The notes: generated by a model from the letters alone, not told the origin. Numbered from the stretch's first letter, positions 1 to 10,457 are shown. The stretch: 64,000 bases of DNA from Prorocentrum cordatum (GCA_963575745.1 CAUYUJ010012669.1:466001-530000), one strand, 5' to 3'. Numbers and translations: made by a program.

Positions 1-2577
1 CCGCAACCAGGCCAAGCAGGATACCAGGGCCAATGGTATCTACCACCGAGGCCGCGTCGCGTCCCCAAGCAGGGATTGCCCGACGGCACGAGGCGGCCAC
101 CAGGGTTCACAGGGACGGGGATGCCTGAAGACCCGTCTCCCGACCAACCGCTGTGGAAGGAAGGCTACGTGCTCTTCGGCCCGCACCAGGCCCTCAAGGA
201 GGATTTCATCTTCAACAAAGCGGTGCGCCGACCTTACTCCCTAGCCATCACCAACATGTACAGGGATCGTGTCACAGTCAGGACCGTCTGCGAGTCTATC
301 GCCGAGCGCATCCACACTACCCGCACGCGCTGGCGGGATGTGGTACTGTACTGGGATGCCGAGGGCGGCCCTGGGCCTCAAGCTCTCGACTACGACATGC
401 GCCTCTGTGACGCCATGGTGAGTCGTGCCACGACCGAAGCCGAGTTGAACCACGACCGCAACAACCGTGGTAGCTTCTGTCTCTATGGACCAGCGCACCA
501 GCGGGCTGTGAACATCACGGTGCTCCCCGAGCCGCAGAACATTGACTTTGTGGAGCATGTGCGGCGCTACTCACCTGACGGGGAGACTTACCCAGACCAT
601 GCCTTCGAGCACGTCTACCAGGGCTGGCGGCGGCCCGACGTGCCGCCCATCCTCCCCGACACCCGCCCGCTCTCGAGAGCCGACCAGCAGCGCTACCAGC
701 AGCACCAGCAGCGCACCCAGCAGCGCGACCAACGCGACGCAGGTCAGCCGAGCACGCCACGCAACCGCTCTCCTGCGCGCGTCCCGACAGGCGACAGAGC
801 GGTGCACGGCGGAGGCGCCGCCTACCACCGCGGCCCCATTGGTGCCAGGCCCGCGGCGGCAGGGGCAGCCGCGTCCAGCTACGGCCACGTCCCCCACGCC
901 AGGGTGCACCCAGCGGTCGTCGGCTACCCGCGCGCACTCGCGCAGGCTCCCCCACGGGCCATCTCGCCCGCGCCAGGGTCCACGCGTGCCTGGGGCCATT
1001 ACCCAGGCCGCCACGACAGCACCGCCAGCAACCAGTCCGCAGCGGCACCCCTTGCGGCTTCAGCCCAGGGGGCTGCATCAAGCCGCGGCAGGACAGGGCG
1101 CCCCGAAGGATGGCGCGAGGCGAACGTGCGCGCCTGGCAACCGCGCCAACACACGCCCCCGCCAAACGTGGCCGCAGCGCAGCGCCCTGCCCAGGCAAAG
1201 CCCGCCCCCCCTGAGCGCGAGCGGCAGCCGCTCGTCCCGCTCGTCCTCACGCACACCCAGGCACACCACAGCGCCTCCCCGCGGCACAGCGAGGGTAGTG
1301 CCCACCGCGTCAGCCCCCGGCCTGACGCCGCCGACCCTGACCAGGCTGCAGCCTCGGCGGCGGGCGGCACAGGCGGCTCCCGCCCGCCCAGCCCAGCACC
1401 CAGCGCAGCGCCGATCCGCTCCCCCAGCAGGGCGGACTCTGCGCGCGCCAACGCCCAGGCGGCCTCGCCACGTGACCGCCACACGGGCGGGCGCGTCCCG
1501 CGCAGCCGGCCCAGCAGCCGCCACAGCTCGCGCAAGCCCCCTGGGAGTTCCACGAGCTCGCCGCCCCGCGAGACTCAGGCTGACGCCCAAGCCCCCGAGG
1601 TGATGCCACGTTTCGGTGCCGGCGCCAAAGACCCTAACGAGGTCGACCTCGAGCCGACGCCGTCCACGGATCAGGAGCTGCCACCGCCCACCCGCGTCGC
1701 CCCCCCCGACGAGGCGCCGACCTTCGACCCCTTCAAGAACAAGTACCGCGTCAAGGACCTCGCGGCGGGCTTCGGCGGCGGCTCACCGCTGTCTCCTCAG
1801 AGCCATGGCGGCGCCCCCGCCACCTCTGCCGCTGCCGCGGCAGCGGCGGCCCCGCGTGGAGTCAGCCCTGTCCGCAACGCGAGCCTCACGGCAGCGGGCA
1901 TGGACGAGGCTCAGCGCCAGGCCACCGACCGCGCCGCTCGCCACGCCCAGCTAGTGGCTGACGCGCTGGCAGGGCGTGCACCGCCGCAGCCACAGGGCCC
2001 ACCGCCCGAGGCGAGCGCGGAGGGCGCACATGAACAAGCTGTTCCAGCTGATGCTGCTCATCACGGCACTGACGGGGCGGGCGCGCCGCCGCAGGACGGA
2101 CCAGCGGTGTCGCGTGCGCAGTATTCGCGCGCGCGCTGCGCCGCTGCCGCGCCACGCTGCCGCCGCTGGTTTGCTTTTGCTCTTGCGCTCGGCAGGATGG
2201 ATCGAGGAGTCGCCTCCCTCTCCCCCTGCTGCCGTCTCACCTTTCCTCCCTCCGCCCCCCACGGTACAGGAGTGAGGAGGTTTTTTCGAGGCAGTTTTAC
2301 CGATGTTTATGAACCCCCCCCGGCGCAGCGTCGACCATGCCTTGCCTGCACTTTTGGCCCGACGGCGGCTTCAGCCCCGTCCAAGCCAATCTGCTGTGAC
2401 GCTATGAGCTCCTACTGTGGCCAAGCCTCCTACCTGGGTGTGGCCAGGCCGCCCTCCGCCGTGCGGGGCGTGCTAACCCCAGCTCCACCGACGGAGATGG
2501 GCCAGGGCGCACCATCCACCTCGTCAGCCTCAACATCACGAGTCTTCCAGCGAACTGGCCAACCATTACCGCCCTAG
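1..2577 (+). CDS. LINE-A ORF1-like protein, 5' partial
   Basis: The frame is open from base 1 with no upstream stop, so the protein starts before the window. The first internal ATG is at 121. An N-terminal part of about 200 residues looks folded (YVLFGPHQALKEDF, then NNRGSFCLYGPAHQRAVNI). It is followed by a long Pro/Ala/Arg/Ser/Gln-rich disordered stretch of roughly residues 210-690. I do not recognise a named domain. The last 150 residues look less protein-like, and frame 2 ends at a TGA at 2273, so a frameshift near 2030-2060 is possible and the true C-terminus is uncertain. The frame overlaps the pol frame by about 178 bp. Role inferred from position: the RNA-binding ORF1 protein of a LINE. 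Confidence 0.55.
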   Translation, partial: PQPGQAGYQGQWYLPPRPRRVPKQGLPDGTRRPPGFTGTGMPEDPSPDQPLWKEGYVLFGPHQALKEDFIFNKAVRRPYSLAITNMYRDRVTVRTVCESIAERIHTTRTRWRDVVLYWDAEGGPGPQALDYDMRLCDAMVSRATTEAELNHDRNNRGSFCLYGPAHQRAVNITVLPEPQNIDFVEHVRRYSPDGETYPDHAFEHVYQGWRRPDVPPILPDTRPLSRADQQRYQQHQQRTQQRDQRDAGQPSTPRNRSPARVPTGDRAVHGGGAAYHRGPIGARPAAAGAAASSYGHVPHARVHPAVVGYPRALAQAPPRAISPAPGSTRAWGHYPGRHDSTASNQSAAAPLAASAQGAASSRGRTGRPEGWREANVRAWQPRQHTPPPNVAAAQRPAQAKPAPPERERQPLVPLVLTHTQAHHSASPRHSEGSAHRVSPRPDAADPDQAAASAAGGTGGSRPPSPAPSAAPIRSPSRADSARANAQAASPRDRHTGGRVPRSRPSSRHSSRKPPGSSTSSPPRETQADAQAPEVMPRFGAGAKDPNEVDLEPTPSTDQELPPPTRVAPPDEAPTFDPFKNKYRVKDLAAGFGGGSPLSPQSHGGAPATSAAAAAAAAPRGVSPVRNASLTAAGMDEAQRQATDRAARHAQLVADALAGRAPPQPQGPPPEASAEGAHEQAVPADAAHHGTDGAGAPPQDGPAVSRAQYSRARCAAAAPRCRRWFAFALALGRMDRGVASLSPCCRLTFPPSAPHGTGVRRFFRGSFTDVYEPPPAQRRPCLACTFGPTAASAPSKPICCDAMSSYCGQASYLGVARPPSAVRGVLTPAPPTEMGQGAPSTSSASTSRVFQRTGQPLPP

Positions 2578-5500
2578 GTGTCGACCACAACGCCGCAGTC
2601 ATAGCGCTGCAGGAGACCCGTCATGCCAAGCCTACCAGGCAAGCCATCGCCACCAACGCCGCCAATCCACACCACGGAGGATACCAGGCCAGTCTGGGAC
2701 CTGACCTGGACCTGGCGCGTGCCCAGCGCAAAGCTGCTCACGGTGGCACGGACCACACGGTCGAGGGCAACACCGGCGCCTCGGGCGGGGTTGCCATCCT
2801 CTCTAAGGACGCCATCGTCGACTCCACCGTCGACGACATTGCGACCTGTATCGCCACCCTCAAGGCCAAGAAACGATGGCACGAGGTCTTCCTCCCGCTC
2901 TGCACCCAGCACCGCCGCAGGCGGCGACGAAACAACCACGGTCCCGCTGGGATCTACATTGCGAGCCTCTACGGGGTCGCTGGAGGGGACAGCACCGATA
3001 TATTTCGGCTTGCTGATTGCGCCGCCGCGAGGGTCGGCTCAGCCCCGTATTTCATTTGTATGGACGCCAACACGAACATCGACGACAATCCACACTTGCT
3101 GCACATGATGCAGCACGGATGGTCCAACGTCGCTGAAGGCACACCAGACCACACCATGCACACATATGGCAATATCCCTGACTGGGACCGCGTCACCAAG
3201 TGCCCCCGCACTTCGCGCATCGACTATGTCATCGCCAACCAAGCTGCGCGATCCCTTGTCACCGACTTCTGCTATCTGCGTGACTTGCCAGCGAAGTCCC
3301 ATGTTGGCCTGCAGGTCACACTCGACCTAAGCCGCCTCGATCACACGGCCCCACGCCTTTTGGCCCCCACGCCATACCCTCCAAACGACGGAGCTCATGA
3401 GGACCACGAACTCCAGGCACTAGGGACCCACATCGCCGGACGATACCACGACCGCATGGAGCAGGCTGACGCACGCGACGATGTGGAACGCATGTTCGCC
3501 CTGGCAAACGAGGCCAGCCATGAGTACCATCTCACCCGGCTGCGGGACCTGCCGCCCCCACCGCCAGACCACCCAAAAAAGAAGGCCCCTACCATGCACG
3601 GGCTCACACCCACGTTCGAGGAGCGACCCGCCGTCCCCCGCGCCTTTCCCACCTACGGAGCTTCCACGATTCACATGAACCGCCTTCGCAAGCTCCATCG
3701 GCAACTTTGCGAGCTTCGCTTCATCGGACTGCACCATCATATAGACTGCCGTGCTATCCCGCCGCACCTGGCGCAACGCATCGACTGCACGTGGGCCGCG
3801 GCCCGCCTTCTCTGCCACAAGCCGCGCCCCACGGCCCTCCTGGCCTTTCCTGACGCCTGGACCCCCGACGTGCCAACGCCACGCGGAGAGCAGCTCGATC
3901 GTCTGATCCAAAATCTAGACTCGGAGCTGGCGCGACGTGCAAACCGAGCCAAAGCCGAACGCATCAAGATCTGGTCTGAGGGCGTCCGCGAGCCAAGCGG
4001 GCGCAAGGCGGCCATATACGCACGGGCTGCCGACTGCTCGCCCACGGCGTACCTCCGCACGCCTACCACTCCCGACGATGCACAGCTCCACTGCGACATC
4101 ACCGCCTTCCACCCTGACCAAGCTAGCACGGACGACAGTGATGCCGACACCGACGCCGGCGGCTTCAGCCCCGGCGACGGTAGCTCGCCCGACACGGACA
4201 ACGACGATGGCCCCATTCGTGGCCCACTACCAGCCCAGGTTCCCGACGCCCTCCCCGCCAACGCTATCGTTGCCAACACCAAAGACATGCTCAAGCTCAT
4301 GGTCGACACCTGGGAGCCCATCCTGGCCACGTACCGCGCTCGCGCGGGCCATGACGCCGAAGCTATGCCGACGTGGGCGGACTTCTACGACGAATACCGC
4401 CAAGAGCTGCCTACGCCATCACCAGCAGCCCCCTTCCACCTTACCGACGACCAACTCATCCACTTCATTCGCACCCGTTCACCGCGCCGCGCGGGGGGAC
4501 TCGACGGCTGGACGACCAAGGAGGCAAAGGAGTTACCCGACGACATCCTTCGCCTCTTCGCCAGCGTCTTACGTGCTATGCAACGCACTGGCACCATCCC
4601 CGAGCCCCTCCTGCACGTGCCAAACCCGTGCCTCCGAAAAGGCCGAGGGGAACTCCCGACGGACCAACGGCTTCTCTCGGTTCTTTCCGTGTGGATGTAT
4701 GCGTGGGAGGCGCCGGCCTACCGTAGCCTCACGACCTGGCGGCAAGGATGGACCCATGCCACGAGCTTCGGCGCCGTTCCCAAAGCCACCATTGGGGATG
4801 TCAGCACTTCTCTCGCCCTGCGCATCGAACACGCCAGGACTTTACTCCTCCCCTTAGCTGGAGCAGCCCTTGACCGACAGAAGTGCTTCGACTACCTCAT
4901 CACGGACATCTGTCTAAACCTTGCGCTGCACGCGGGGTGCCCACAAGACATCGTTACTGTCCGCCGAAACTTCTACAGACACCACAAACGCTACATCCGC
5001 ATGAACGGAGCGTACTCCAGGGACCTGGCCAGGACAAACGGTCACCTCCAGGGCAGCTCGTGGTCCCTGGATGACATCAAGCTGCTCATGTGCGTGTGGA
5101 CAAAGAGGCAGCACCGATACGTTCCTCGATCACTCAGCACTACCTTCGTTGACGACAGCAACTCCACTACCCACACCGCTCCTGAGCTGCAGAAATCTCT
5201 CGACGAAACCGCCAAGTTTGACCGATTCTCCGGTCAACGCATTCACCCTGGTAAAGTGGCAGGGTGGGCGCTCACCGATGAGCTGCACGCCGCCGTCACC
5301 CAGCTCACACTGGCGGATCGCCCCCTCCGAGTGGTCGATTCCTTCAAGCTCGTCGGGAGTTACATCAACGCCGAGGCAGCGCCGGCTCCAGCCGCGCTTA
5401 ACCTCACGGCCACCGCAGACGCCCGTGTGCGGAGGGCGACTATCCGCCTGCCGCGCATTGGCAAGCTCCCGTCGCCGATGCTTATCAAGGCGCGGCACGC

Positions 5501-8069
5501 CCGATCCCTGGCCGCCAGCGTCTGCACCACGGGCACCGACATCCAAGCACCATCAGGCCCAGCCAAGACTGCCTACAACCACGCCCTCAAGGCGGCTATA
5601 CGCCCCAAGGGGAACAAGTGGGTCGAGTTCTGGACTCTCATGGCCGTGTGCGTGCCGGGACACGCCCTTGAGATCGACGCCATCACGCAGCGTGAAGCAT
5701 TCCTGTGCCTGCGGCGTCAGGTTAACCGCGACGTCACACTCTGCGGGCTCGCCAGAGACCTCCAACACCACGTCCAGACCCTGTTTGGCGGAGGACCCGT
5801 CGGGCGACTCGTCCAGTCGCTCCAGCAGCTCCGATGGACCTGGCCCACATTCGGCATCATGTACGATGACTGGGGCTGCCCGATCAGCTGGCTGAATCTA
5901 CCCCAAAACGCCTTCCTGCACATGCTGCGGGCCTCACAACGCAGGGCATTTCTGCGCAAGATCAAGCCACGGCGACACGACCTTGGCTACCTCGCCTCGG
6001 TCAGACAGGGCCTTGACCTCTTCGCCAGCACGTGGCTCGCCCGAACCAAAGGAGCAGCCAAATGCACTGCCTGGCAGCTGGCGCTCCTCCTAAACTACCT
6101 GTCGGGCGGGGACCACACCCAACAGCGACGATCCCGATCCAACGCGTCGGCAGACTTCAGCCCCATGTGCCGCTACTGCGACGAGGAAGAGGAAACTCAG
6201 GAGCACACTGTCCGCGACTGTAAGTGCTGGGCCCGAGAAAGAGTTCCTCTCACCACCCTCATCAGTGACGACCAGTGGGCCCGTCTTCCGCCGCACACAA
6301 GACACTGCGGGCTCTTCGACGAAGACCCAGCCCTCCTCGACCTGCAGGCCGACCTCGCGAGGGACCCGCTGCCACAGCCCATCCCGCGGCCCCCCCCTGA
6401 GGGTGATCCTGCGGCTTCAGCCCAGGACACCTACACCACCTACCTTGACAACGACACTGGATGGACATGGGTCTATGCTGCCACGGACGGTGCGTGCACC
6501 AACCAAGCCATCCCACTCCTAGCACGAGCGGGCTACGGCGTCTACTACGGCATCGACCACCGCATGAACTACAGTGCACGCGTTCACGGCCTAACGCAGA
6601 ACGCCCAGGTTGCGGAGACCCTTGCCATCGTCCACCTGACGGCGTGTGCCGAACGGCCCGTGCACGTCTTCGTGGACAACCAGGCGGTGGTCGATGGGTT
6701 TCAAAGCATCATCGACGGACATCCAGCGCCGCAGGGCACGCACGCGGAGCTCTGGGCAAGGATTCACAGATGTGTCATGGCCAAGCCCGACATGTTTCGC
6801 GTCGAAAAAGTCGCCAGCCACCTGGGAGACCTGGGCATCGACCGTGGGCTCATCGGGCCCATCGCGGAGGAGTTCAACCGTCAGGCCGACGCCCTTGCCA
6901 CAGCGGCGGCACGCACGCACAACCTCTCCGACGACATCGTTGAAGCTGCCAAAACACGACATCGCCAAGCGACCGTGCTCCACGGGGTCGCTGTCGCCAT
7001 CTACGAGCGCAGACACCGTACTCTGCCGCTCCCACACCGCAGGGCTGGGTTTACAGCGGCTGAACTCAGCAAAATGGAACCAAACCCCCTGCTGTCGGAC
7101 CAGGCACCACCTGCGGCTGGACCAGACATCCCGCAGAACCCTGACGAGCTCTGGGCCGAGGCACAACGGGCGATGTACGACGAACAGGAGGACGACCCGT
7201 TCGGCTTCGGCGGGGGACTAGACTTCCTGGACGACGGGCCAGCCAGCGCCAACCCTGCCCCGTCGGGCATCCGCACGACGCCCACCTCGACTCCGCCACC
7301 GAGAGCGGCACCGCACCCACACGATGACGTCGCTCACCTCCAAGACGCCGACGAGGACTTTCATGACCCCCTCGGATTGGGTGACAGCATAGACGACGTC
7401 CCGCCGACACCCCACGCTGCCGACGATGCCGCTCCATCGAGTCGCCACCCGGTCACGCGGCCGACCTCTGAGCCCTCGCACGGCATCATGATTGGCCCCT
7501 CCGTGCCACCAGCCCCGTCCCCCCACCAGCGCCAGCCCGCGGGGGCGGCTTCAGCCCCCCCGCAGGGCACTGAGCCAGTCAGACCGTCGCGCCCCGTCCA
7601 CGCTCCTACTGTTGCAGGCTGCGAGGCTGCGGCTCCTCCGTCCTCATGGGGCGTGGCCCCAGCGGCTTCAGCCCTGGGACCGCGCGACACCCTCCAGTCG
7701 CCTCGCCACGGCGACGGCCGCCAGCGCACGGACCGCCGCACTGCGCTGGTCCACCACCTGGCCAGGCGCACCGATGACCTCGTCCCCGCCGCGAGGCCTG
7801 CGGCCGCGGGCACAGAGCAGCCGCCCCGCACCGACCGCGAAGCCGAGCTGTCCCAGTCTATGGCCGCTCTCCAGCAGAGGTGCGCAGCTCTCGCCGCCGA
7901 CCTTGCCGCTGCCCAAGCCCGTCAAGGCCCTTTGCTCCAGCGCCTCCACCGCGCCGGTCGTGCCTTCGCCGAGCTGCTTACACCCCCGCCCGATGGTGCT
8001 GCGCCGCCACTCACCCTCCATGCTATGCTGTCATCGCTCCGCGGCGCTCCGCCTGGAGCCCCGCGCTAA
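2400..8069 (+). CDS. LINE-A pol: endonuclease, reverse transcriptase, zinc knuckle, RNase H
   Basis: The frame opens after a TGA at 2397 and runs to TAA at 8069 without a break. The endonuclease begins near 2511 (HLVSLNITSLP), with catalytic-type LQETRH near 2605, CMDAN near 3057, SRIDYV near 3212 and KSHVGL near 3295, where SDH is usual. Reverse transcriptase follows with motif A LDRQKCFDYL (about 4870), motif B GHLQGSS (about 5043) and motif C FVDDSN (about 5145). A zinc knuckle CRYC-x12-H-x4-C lies at about 6168-6222. RNase H shows TDGAC (6483), QVAETLA, FVDNQAVV and RQADALA (about 6880). The C-terminus has a short coiled coil (SMAALQQRCAALAADLAAA). The first ATG, at 3060, lies inside the endonuclease, so translation must begin at another codon, by reinitiation, or by frameshift from the overlapping ORF1. 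Confidence 0.88.
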   Translation, partial: RYELLLWPSLLPGCGQAALRRAGRANPSSTDGDGPGRTIHLVSLNITSLPANWPTITALGVDHNAAVIALQETRHAKPTRQAIATNAANPHHGGYQASLGPDLDLARAQRKAAHGGTDHTVEGNTGASGGVAILSKDAIVDSTVDDIATCIATLKAKKRWHEVFLPLCTQHRRRRRRNNHGPAGIYIASLYGVAGGDSTDIFRLADCAAARVGSAPYFICMDANTNIDDNPHLLHMMQHGWSNVAEGTPDHTMHTYGNIPDWDRVTKCPRTSRIDYVIANQAARSLVTDFCYLRDLPAKSHVGLQVTLDLSRLDHTAPRLLAPTPYPPNDGAHEDHELQALGTHIAGRYHDRMEQADARDDVERMFALANEASHEYHLTRLRDLPPPPPDHPKKKAPTMHGLTPTFEERPAVPRAFPTYGASTIHMNRLRKLHRQLCELRFIGLHHHIDCRAIPPHLAQRIDCTWAAARLLCHKPRPTALLAFPDAWTPDVPTPRGEQLDRLIQNLDSELARRANRAKAERIKIWSEGVREPSGRKAAIYARAADCSPTAYLRTPTTPDDAQLHCDITAFHPDQASTDDSDADTDAGGFSPGDGSSPDTDNDDGPIRGPLPAQVPDALPANAIVANTKDMLKLMVDTWEPILATYRARAGHDAEAMPTWADFYDEYRQELPTPSPAAPFHLTDDQLIHFIRTRSPRRAGGLDGWTTKEAKELPDDILRLFASVLRAMQRTGTIPEPLLHVPNPCLRKGRGELPTDQRLLSVLSVWMYAWEAPAYRSLTTWRQGWTHATSFGAVPKATIGDVSTSLALRIEHARTLLLPLAGAALDRQKCFDYLITDICLNLALHAGCPQDIVTVRRNFYRHHKRYIRMNGAYSRDLARTNGHLQGSSWSLDDIKLLMCVWTKRQHRYVPRSLSTTFVDDSNSTTHTAPELQKSLDETAKFDRFSGQRIHPGKVAGWALTDELHAAVTQLTLADRPLRVVDSFKLVGSYINAEAAPAPAALNLTATADARVRRATIRLPRIGKLPSPMLIKARHARSLAASVCTTGTDIQAPSGPAKTAYNHALKAAIRPKGNKWVEFWTLMAVCVPGHALEIDAITQREAFLCLRRQVNRDVTLCGLARDLQHHVQTLFGGGPVGRLVQSLQQLRWTWPTFGIMYDDWGCPISWLNLPQNAFLHMLRASQRRAFLRKIKPRRHDLGYLASVRQGLDLFASTWLARTKGAAKCTAWQLALLLNYLSGGDHTQQRRSRSNASADFSPMCRYCDEEEETQEHTVRDCKCWARERVPLTTLISDDQWARLPPHTRHCGLFDEDPALLDLQADLARDPLPQPIPRPPPEGDPAASAQDTYTTYLDNDTGWTWVYAATDGACTNQAIPLLARAGYGVYYGIDHRMNYSARVHGLTQNAQVAETLAIVHLTACAERPVHVFVDNQAVVDGFQSIIDGHPAPQGTHAELWARIHRCVMAKPDMFRVEKVASHLGDLGIDRGLIGPIAEEFNRQADALATAAARTHNLSDDIVEAAKTRHRQATVLHGVAVAIYERRHRTLPLPHRRAGFTAAELSKMEPNPLLSDQAPPAAGPDIPQNPDELWAEAQRAMYDEQEDDPFGFGGGLDFLDDGPASANPAPSGIRTTPTSTPPPRAAPHPHDDVAHLQDADEDFHDPLGLGDSIDDVPPTPHAADDAAPSSRHPVTRPTSEPSHGIMIGPSVPPAPSPHQRQPAGAASAPPQGTEPVRPSRPVHAPTVAGCEAAAPPSSWGVAPAASALGPRDTLQSPRHGDGRQRTDRRTALVHHLARRTDDLVPAARPAAAGTEQPPRTDREAELSQSMAALQQRCAALAADLAAAQARQGPLLQRLHRAGRAFAELLTPPPDGAAPPLTLHAMLSSLRGAPPGAPR

Positions 8070-8437
8070 TCTCCGCCATTCTGCCTGCCCGTGTGCACGC
8101 GTGGCCCCGCGTCCACGGTGTCAGGGCGTGGGGGCGGGGGGTGCCCCGTCCCTGCGCGCCGCGCTGCGGCCAAGCGCCCAACTGGCGGTCTGCCAAGCCG
8201 CCTAGCCACGTGTCCGCACGTCGCCTTTCTTGTTGGGGCCTTCTTCGTCACGCGGTCTGACACGTGAGATCTTCACAGTCTGTCCGCCGTCCGTAGCTTC
8301 AGACGCAATGCGCCGGGGGAGGGGGTCTCTGCCCGCCCTCGTATCCTAAGGCTGCACCGCCGCCAATAGTGTTTTGCGGGTTGTCGCACCGCAGTGCGCC
8401 TCGCGGACGGACCCTGGTCCGCCTACTTGTCCGGTCT
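8070..8437 (+). other. LINE-A 3' untranslated region (probable)
   Basis: About 370 bp of GC-rich sequence between the pol stop and the CT tract. No ORF, poly(A) run or recognisable RNA gene is visible. It is assigned to LINE-A by position only. Confidence 0.4.
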
Positions 8438-8456
8438 CTCTCTCTCTCTCTCTCTA

Positions 8457-8515
<59 letters not shown>

Positions 8516-8588
8516 ATGTCATTCATTCTCTCTGTCTGTCACTCTCGCTCTTGTTCCTTCTCTTTCTATATATATATATATATATATG
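8438..8588. repeat. (CT)n then (TA)n microsatellites
   Basis: A nearly pure CT tract runs from 8438 to 8513, interrupted only by CTAT and CCCT, and is followed after about 50 bp by a TA tract at 8568-8587. It separates LINE-A from the first CTTGGG-type repeat block. Confidence 0.95.
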
Positions 8589-8635
8589 CATCGAATTCTT
8601 GACGCTTCGCGCATCCCCGCCAGCCCATCCAAAAA

Positions 8636-9290
8636 ACGATGCCCAGGCGAATTGAGGTGATCAGGGAAGTGAGGGAGCATAAGAGCCTCCTACTAGGATG
8701 TCTCTTGAAAGTTGTTCTGGAGTCCTCTTGGAGCGTCTGGGGGATTCGTGGATGCCTCGGGGGGCTCTTGGGACCTCTTAAGTCTCGGGGGTATCTTGGG
8801 AGCTTATTGGAAGCGTTTTGGGCGCTTGTTGGGGCCGTCTGGGCGCCTCTTGGGGCCCTCTTCTCGGTGCACTCTTGAGGGGGTTTTCGGGGCGCTCTTG
8901 GGGCCATCTTGGAGAACATCGATCAAAGAAGGGGTATCCTTAATTACGCCCCCCCTCTTGGGGCTCTCTTGGGTTTCTCTTGGGGCTCTCTTGGGCCATC
9001 TTGGAGCCATCTTGAGGCCTCGGATGACCATCGGAAGCGAAAAAAGGCGAGAAAGCAAAACAACAAGTATTTCCCTTAGGTGTTTGAATGATTTTGGCCT
9101 CGTGGGGGCCACCTTGGGATGCTCTTTTGCCTCTTGGAGCCGTCTTGGGGCGGTCTCGGGGCCTCTTGGGGCATCTTCGGAGCCATCTGGGGGCAGCTTT
9201 AGGCTATCTTGAGCCATCTTAGAGCTCATCTTGGGCTCTCCGAGGCGCTCTTGGAGCCGTCTTGGGCCATCTTGGACGCCCCAACGCGTC
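8636..9290 (+). repeat. CTTGGG-family block R1 (TTGG orientation)
   Basis: Degenerate short units of the form TCTTGGGGCC-G/A-TCTTGG repeat across the block. They are interrupted at 9034-9100 by an A-rich island (GGAAGCGAAAAAAGGCGAG...) followed by TTTTGGCCTC. The same island recurs in blocks R2, R3, R4, R7 and R8. The long open frames over the block are repeat translations rich in G, L, W and S, not genes. Confidence 0.8.
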
Positions 9291-10050
9291 GCGCCCCCCC
9301 CCAGGGGGGGGGTAGGGGGGGGGCAAGCCCCTCCCCGAAGGGGAAGAAGGAGGTTGGAAGAGGAAGCTCCTTAAAGCACCTACGCCCAGAGGGCTGGTGG
9401 GATTTCGATGATGATTAAGTTTTCGGGGGGCGTCTCGTTCCTTTTCCTGGGCCGTCGCCGTGGCTGGATTATCATCGGCTTGCTTCGAAAAAACCGTTCG
9501 ACCCCAGGGTGCGACACTTCGTCCGGGGGCGCGCGCGGCCCCGGGGCCCCGGTTGCACTCCCGCGACGAAGCGGTCCGATACACGACGGGATCGCTGTCG
9601 CAGGTCGCGGGCGGCGCGCAGAAGATCATCGGTCGGGCCGCGGGGAAGGGGGAAGCAGGGGGGAAGGGGGGGGGCGGGTGGGCTGCGACGAGGGCGCAGC
9701 GACAGTCAAAGCTGGCATCTACGTCAATGCCCCATCGCCCCCTAAAGAAGGTTTCGAGTCGGCACGTGGCGGGGCCTCCAACGCGAGAACATCACATACT
9801 CCCCAAGAAGAACGCGCCGCAACGAAGGACCAGTAATTTGATCCAACTGCGTTCCAGTGGGGGTTCAAGAATGCCCAGTGTGGCGTCAACACGCTATCGC
9901 GACCAACATCACTCACCATCAACATTAACGACCTGATGGTAATCACCATCATCACGCCGTCATCACCATCGCCAGCATCATCAGCATTATCGTCGCTGTC
10001 ATCACCGTACTCGTCGTCGTCGTCATCATCGCCATCACCAAACAACAAAG
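9291..10050. other. Gene-free stretch with G/C homopolymers and an imperfect ATC tract
   Basis: Contains C and G runs near 9293-9325 and 9658-9676 and an imperfect (ATC/GTC)n tract at about 9900-10035. Small open frames have no recognisable motif. I see no gene. Confidence 0.6.
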
Positions 10051-10094
10051 TTCTTTGCGCATTTCCCGGAGCTGGACTCGCACGCCCCGCGTTG

Positions 10095-10457
10095 ACGTCC
10101 GCTGTGAGTCACGCCCAGAACGGGCCCCAGAGCACCAGAGCAGCAGCTCAAACTATCCAAGACAAGCACCGACGCTACCCGGCGGGCCGCGCCCCGTGGG
10201 GCATGCTGCCCCTCGCCCTGGAAACGGGCGGTCGGCACGGGCGCGCAGCCCTTCAGCACCTGCGGGAGCCCGCGCGCGGGGAGGCGGCCCTCCTGGGCGA
10301 GGAGGCCGCGCCTGCCGCCGCCAGCGCGCTGGCCAGCCGGTGGGGCACGGAGCTGAGCGTCGCCCTGCACAGGGCCACGGCGCGACAGCTCCGGTCCGCG
10401 CTGGGCGCCGACGGCGCCTGTCGCGCGGCGGAGCTCCGGGCCGCCGGGGCGGCGTAG
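10095..10457 (+). pseudogene. C-terminal fragment of a retroelement-like protein
   Basis: A strongly G/C-ending codon stretch in one frame, from about 10095 to the TAG at 10455-10457. It encodes QDKHRRYP, then APWGMLPLALETGGRHG, and near the end a segment reading WGTELSVALHRATARQLRSA. A basic Asp-Lys-x-Arg-x-Tyr segment, a Pro-Leu-x-x-Glu-x-Gly-Gly-x-Gly segment and a closing Leu-Ser-Val-Ala-Leu-x-Arg segment resemble the C-terminus of algal and dinoflagellate reverse-transcriptase proteins as I recall them. No upstream RT is attached, so I read it as a 5'-truncated insert. The alternative is a terminal exon of an unknown host gene. Confidence 0.4.

Larger units (their letters stand above)
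1..8437 (+). mobile_element. LINE-A, non-LTR retrotransposon, 5' end outside window
   Basis: This element carries an ORF1-like frame followed by a pol frame with apurinic-type endonuclease, reverse transcriptase, CCHC-like zinc knuckle and RNase H, which is the order of RNase H-bearing LINEs. The 5' end is not in the window because ORF1 is already open at base 1. The 3' end is uncertain: the pol stop is at 8069, then about 370 bp of GC-rich sequence with no ORF, then a pure CT tract from 8438. I take that tract as the likely 3' border, although LINE 3' tails and neighbouring microsatellites cannot be separated by eye. Both long frames lack internal stops, so the copy is young or functional. 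No target-site duplication can be tested without the left end. Confidence 0.85.
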
